Below are positions 62,248 to 64,000 of a DNA stretch of 64,000 nt, piece after piece. The notes under the pieces were generated by a model. It searched no databases and was not told the origin of the DNA. It saw only the letters and a list, made by a program, of their open reading frames with translations. The stretch's first letter is position 1, and each line of letters opens with the position of its first letter. The translations under genes were made by a program, and so were the position numbers. The DNA is from Sulfotelmatobacter sp963788225 (lineage in GTDB: Bacteria; Acidobacteriota; Terriglobia; Terriglobales; Acidobacteriaceae). Location of the stretch: positions 62,001 to 126,000 of the forward strand of contig CAWBGI010000008.1 of assembly GCA_963788225.1 (NCBI GenBank). The letters are read 5' to 3'.

Positions 62248-64000
62248 ATGAAATCAATCAAGCATCTATTTCTCGCAGCCCTGACGCTGGCCGCACTTTG
62301 CGCCGGCGCTTGGGCAGAAGATGCAGCAGGTACACCGGCCGTCAGACCCGCGGCGGCAGCACCCGCGCCGCCAGTGACCGCTGCCGACGTCCAGGCCCTG
62401 AAAGACGCTCTGGCCGCCCAGCAGCAACAGATCGAGCGCCTCACCCAACAACTGCAGCGCCAGCAGGAGTGGCAAGCGCAGCAATCCGCCAAGGAAGCTG
62501 CGGGCAAAACGGACGCACTCCAGTTGGCGGCCGTTAGCAACGGTGGGCCAATGCAGCAGAGTGTCCCGCCCAGCACTGGACTCAATCTGCAAGACACGCC
62601 GCAGCAGCCCCCTGTGAACCCACTGGAGAGCCCCGTCGTGTCCATTCACTTCCGCGGCATCACCATTACCCCGAGCGGCTTCGCCGCCGCCGAATTCGTG
62701 CGGCGGTCCAGAGCTCTCGGAGCTGACCTGACCACCCCGTTCAACTCGCTCACCACGCCGGGAGCTTCGCAGAGTTCGCTGTCGGAGTTCTTCGGCTCCG
62801 CCCGTCAATCTCGTCCCACCATTTACGTCGATGGCCGTCTGAAGAATATAGAGTTTGCCAGCTATATGTCCGGCGACTTTCTCTCCGCCGGCGTCACCTC
62901 AACCGCCACTCAGACCAATAGCTACACCTTTCGTCTGCGCCAGGCCTGGGGCCAGGCCAAATTCGATAACGGATGGAGCATCCTCGGCGGCCAGATGTGG
63001 AGTCTGCTCACCGAAAATAAGGCAGGTATCGCTCCCAGCGACGATCTTGGCAAAACCAATGATGCCCGGCCTGCCACCATCGATCCGGGATATAACGTTG
63101 GATTTACATTCGCGCGCCAATATGGCGTTCGAGCGACGAAAGATTTCAACCACAAGGTGGCGCTTGCCGTGGCCGTGGAGAACGCTCAGGGCACGCTCAC
63201 CACACACGGAAACGCAGATAATTTCCTCCTCGGTGAAGCCGGTGCCAGCAACACCTACAACATAAACTCCAACTACACGTTCAATCCTTCCCCCGATATC
63301 ATCGCCAAAGCCGCCTTCGATCCGGGCTTCGGTCACTATGAGGTCTTCGGCCTCTTCGACCGCTTCCGCGACCGCATATTTCCCTGCGGTGAGATAACTC
63401 CAACCTGCGCCGCCATCAGTTCCTCCGGAGCTTTCAACTCCTCGAAAAACGGCGGAGGCTTCGGCGCAAACGCTCGCTGGACTTTTTACAACAGACATAT
63501 CGTCTTCGGACTGCACGGCTTCGGAGGCAGCGGTGTGGGCCGCTACGGCGCCGCACAGCTTTCCGATCTTGCCATCAATGGCAATGGAACTCCGCATCTC
63601 ATCAAGGATGTTCAGGGTTTGGGCACGCTCGAGTGGCGCGGCAAGAAACTCGATGTCTACCTCTACACCGGTGCCGAATACGCCGCCCGCACGGTGAGCT
63701 TCGATCCAAACCTGGCCAAGGGAGCGGGCGCACAAGTCGGTTATGGCGCACGCACCTTCAGCAACGCCGGTTGTTACACCGAACAGGCTCCCGCTGTGAA
63801 CACCGGTTTCACTCCGACTGCACTCTCCAATTGCACCGCCGACACACGTGCCGTCATCGAAGGCACCGCCGGCTTCTGGTACCGCTTCTATAACGGTCCC
63901 CGAGGCAGGTTCCAGTTCGGCACGCAGTATTCCTACATCACTCGTCAGACTTGGTCCGGCACGTCGTCGCCGGGAAATTCAGGACAGCCCGAAGGACTCG
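62248..64000 (+). CDS. Porin-like outer-membrane protein, 3' truncated by the window
   Basis: The frame is open from ATG 62248 to the last base (584 codons), so the end lies beyond the window; by comparison with the paralogue at 59284 only a short C-terminal piece is missing. It has a signal peptide (LFLAALTLAALCAGAWA), an Ala/Pro-rich segment, a Gln-rich coiled coil (VQALKDALAAQQQQIERLTQQLQR), then a barrel starting HFRGITITPSGFAAAEFVRRSRALGADLTTPFNSLT. Barrel strands closely match the first porin (NSYTFRLRQAWGQA, YRFYNGPRGRFQFGTQYSYITRQTWSG). A 230-base gap with AGGAGAG at 62229-62235 precedes it; the spacing to ATG is longer than usual. It probably arose by tandem duplication around the Rrf2 gene. 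Confidence 0.87.
   Translation, partial: MKSIKHLFLAALTLAALCAGAWAEDAAGTPAVRPAAAAPAPPVTAADVQALKDALAAQQQQIERLTQQLQRQQEWQAQQSAKEAAGKTDALQLAAVSNGGPMQQSVPPSTGLNLQDTPQQPPVNPLESPVVSIHFRGITITPSGFAAAEFVRRSRALGADLTTPFNSLTTPGASQSSLSEFFGSARQSRPTIYVDGRLKNIEFASYMSGDFLSAGVTSTATQTNSYTFRLRQAWGQAKFDNGWSILGGQMWSLLTENKAGIAPSDDLGKTNDARPATIDPGYNVGFTFARQYGVRATKDFNHKVALAVAVENAQGTLTTHGNADNFLLGEAGASNTYNINSNYTFNPSPDIIAKAAFDPGFGHYEVFGLFDRFRDRIFPCGEITPTCAAISSSGAFNSSKNGGGFGANARWTFYNRHIVFGLHGFGGSGVGRYGAAQLSDLAINGNGTPHLIKDVQGLGTLEWRGKKLDVYLYTGAEYAARTVSFDPNLAKGAGAQVGYGARTFSNAGCYTEQAPAVNTGFTPTALSNCTADTRAVIEGTAGFWYRFYNGPRGRFQFGTQYSYITRQTWSGTSSPGNSGQPEGL

Overview
The window looks like a chromosomal segment from an Acidobacteriota bacterium, probably a soil or sediment member. 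This is inferred from two exported VWFA-related proteins of the type described in Acidobacteria, long porin-like proteins with an N-terminal coiled coil, an exosortase/VanZ exopolysaccharide setting, and dispersed palindromes of the CCACGAAGGACACGAAG type. No rRNA, tRNA, CRISPR array, transposase or phage gene was seen.

Left part (1-35.6 kb): an exopolysaccharide/surface neighbourhood (partial beta-helix protein, LamG-VanZ membrane protein, polysaccharide deacetylase-GT4 fusion at the left; exosortase and a small exported fibronectin-like protein at the right) encloses a hybrid PKS/NRPS cluster at 5.4-34.1 kb. The cluster holds: a DH-FkbH-ACP megaprotein with an FkbM methyltransferase set inside the FkbH part; a tightly overlapping set of 3-hydroxyacyl-CoA dehydrogenase, free ACP, acyl-CoA dehydrogenase and free serine-type adenylation domain, which has the composition of the zwittermicin aminomalonyl-ACP pathway; a KS-AT-KR-ACP PKS with an unusual AT; a C-A(Gly)-PCP-TE NRPS; sulfotransferase, hexapeptide acyltransferase and carbamoyltransferase tailoring genes; an A(Gly)-PCP loading protein; and a KS-AT-KR-DH-ACP-ACP-TE PKS. 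There are two thioesterases, so either two products or a two-part assembly.

Middle part (35.7-47.7 kb): a PilZ protein, then a hydrogen-uptake island. hypCDEAB on the + strand runs toward hybOABCD on the - strand, with a VapBC-type toxin-antitoxin pair between them. A second hydrogenase endopeptidase lies divergent from hypC. A shared three-block sequence element with identical spacing sits upstream of both operons. The small subunit has the standard (not oxygen-tolerant) proximal cluster motif; hypF is not in the window.

Right part (47.7-64 kb): a DUF309 protein, two VWFA-related exported proteins, a heptose-nucleotide cassette (HddA-like kinase, HddC-like nucleotidyltransferase, GmhA-GmhB-like fusion, transaldolase), a CBS-pair protein, small exported proteins, a PP2C phosphatase, and two paralogous porin-like proteins on either side of a cysteine-less Rrf2 regulator; the second porin runs off the window end. 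TTG start codons are common in this window (for example the genes beginning at 3097, 24112, 38440 and 53228).
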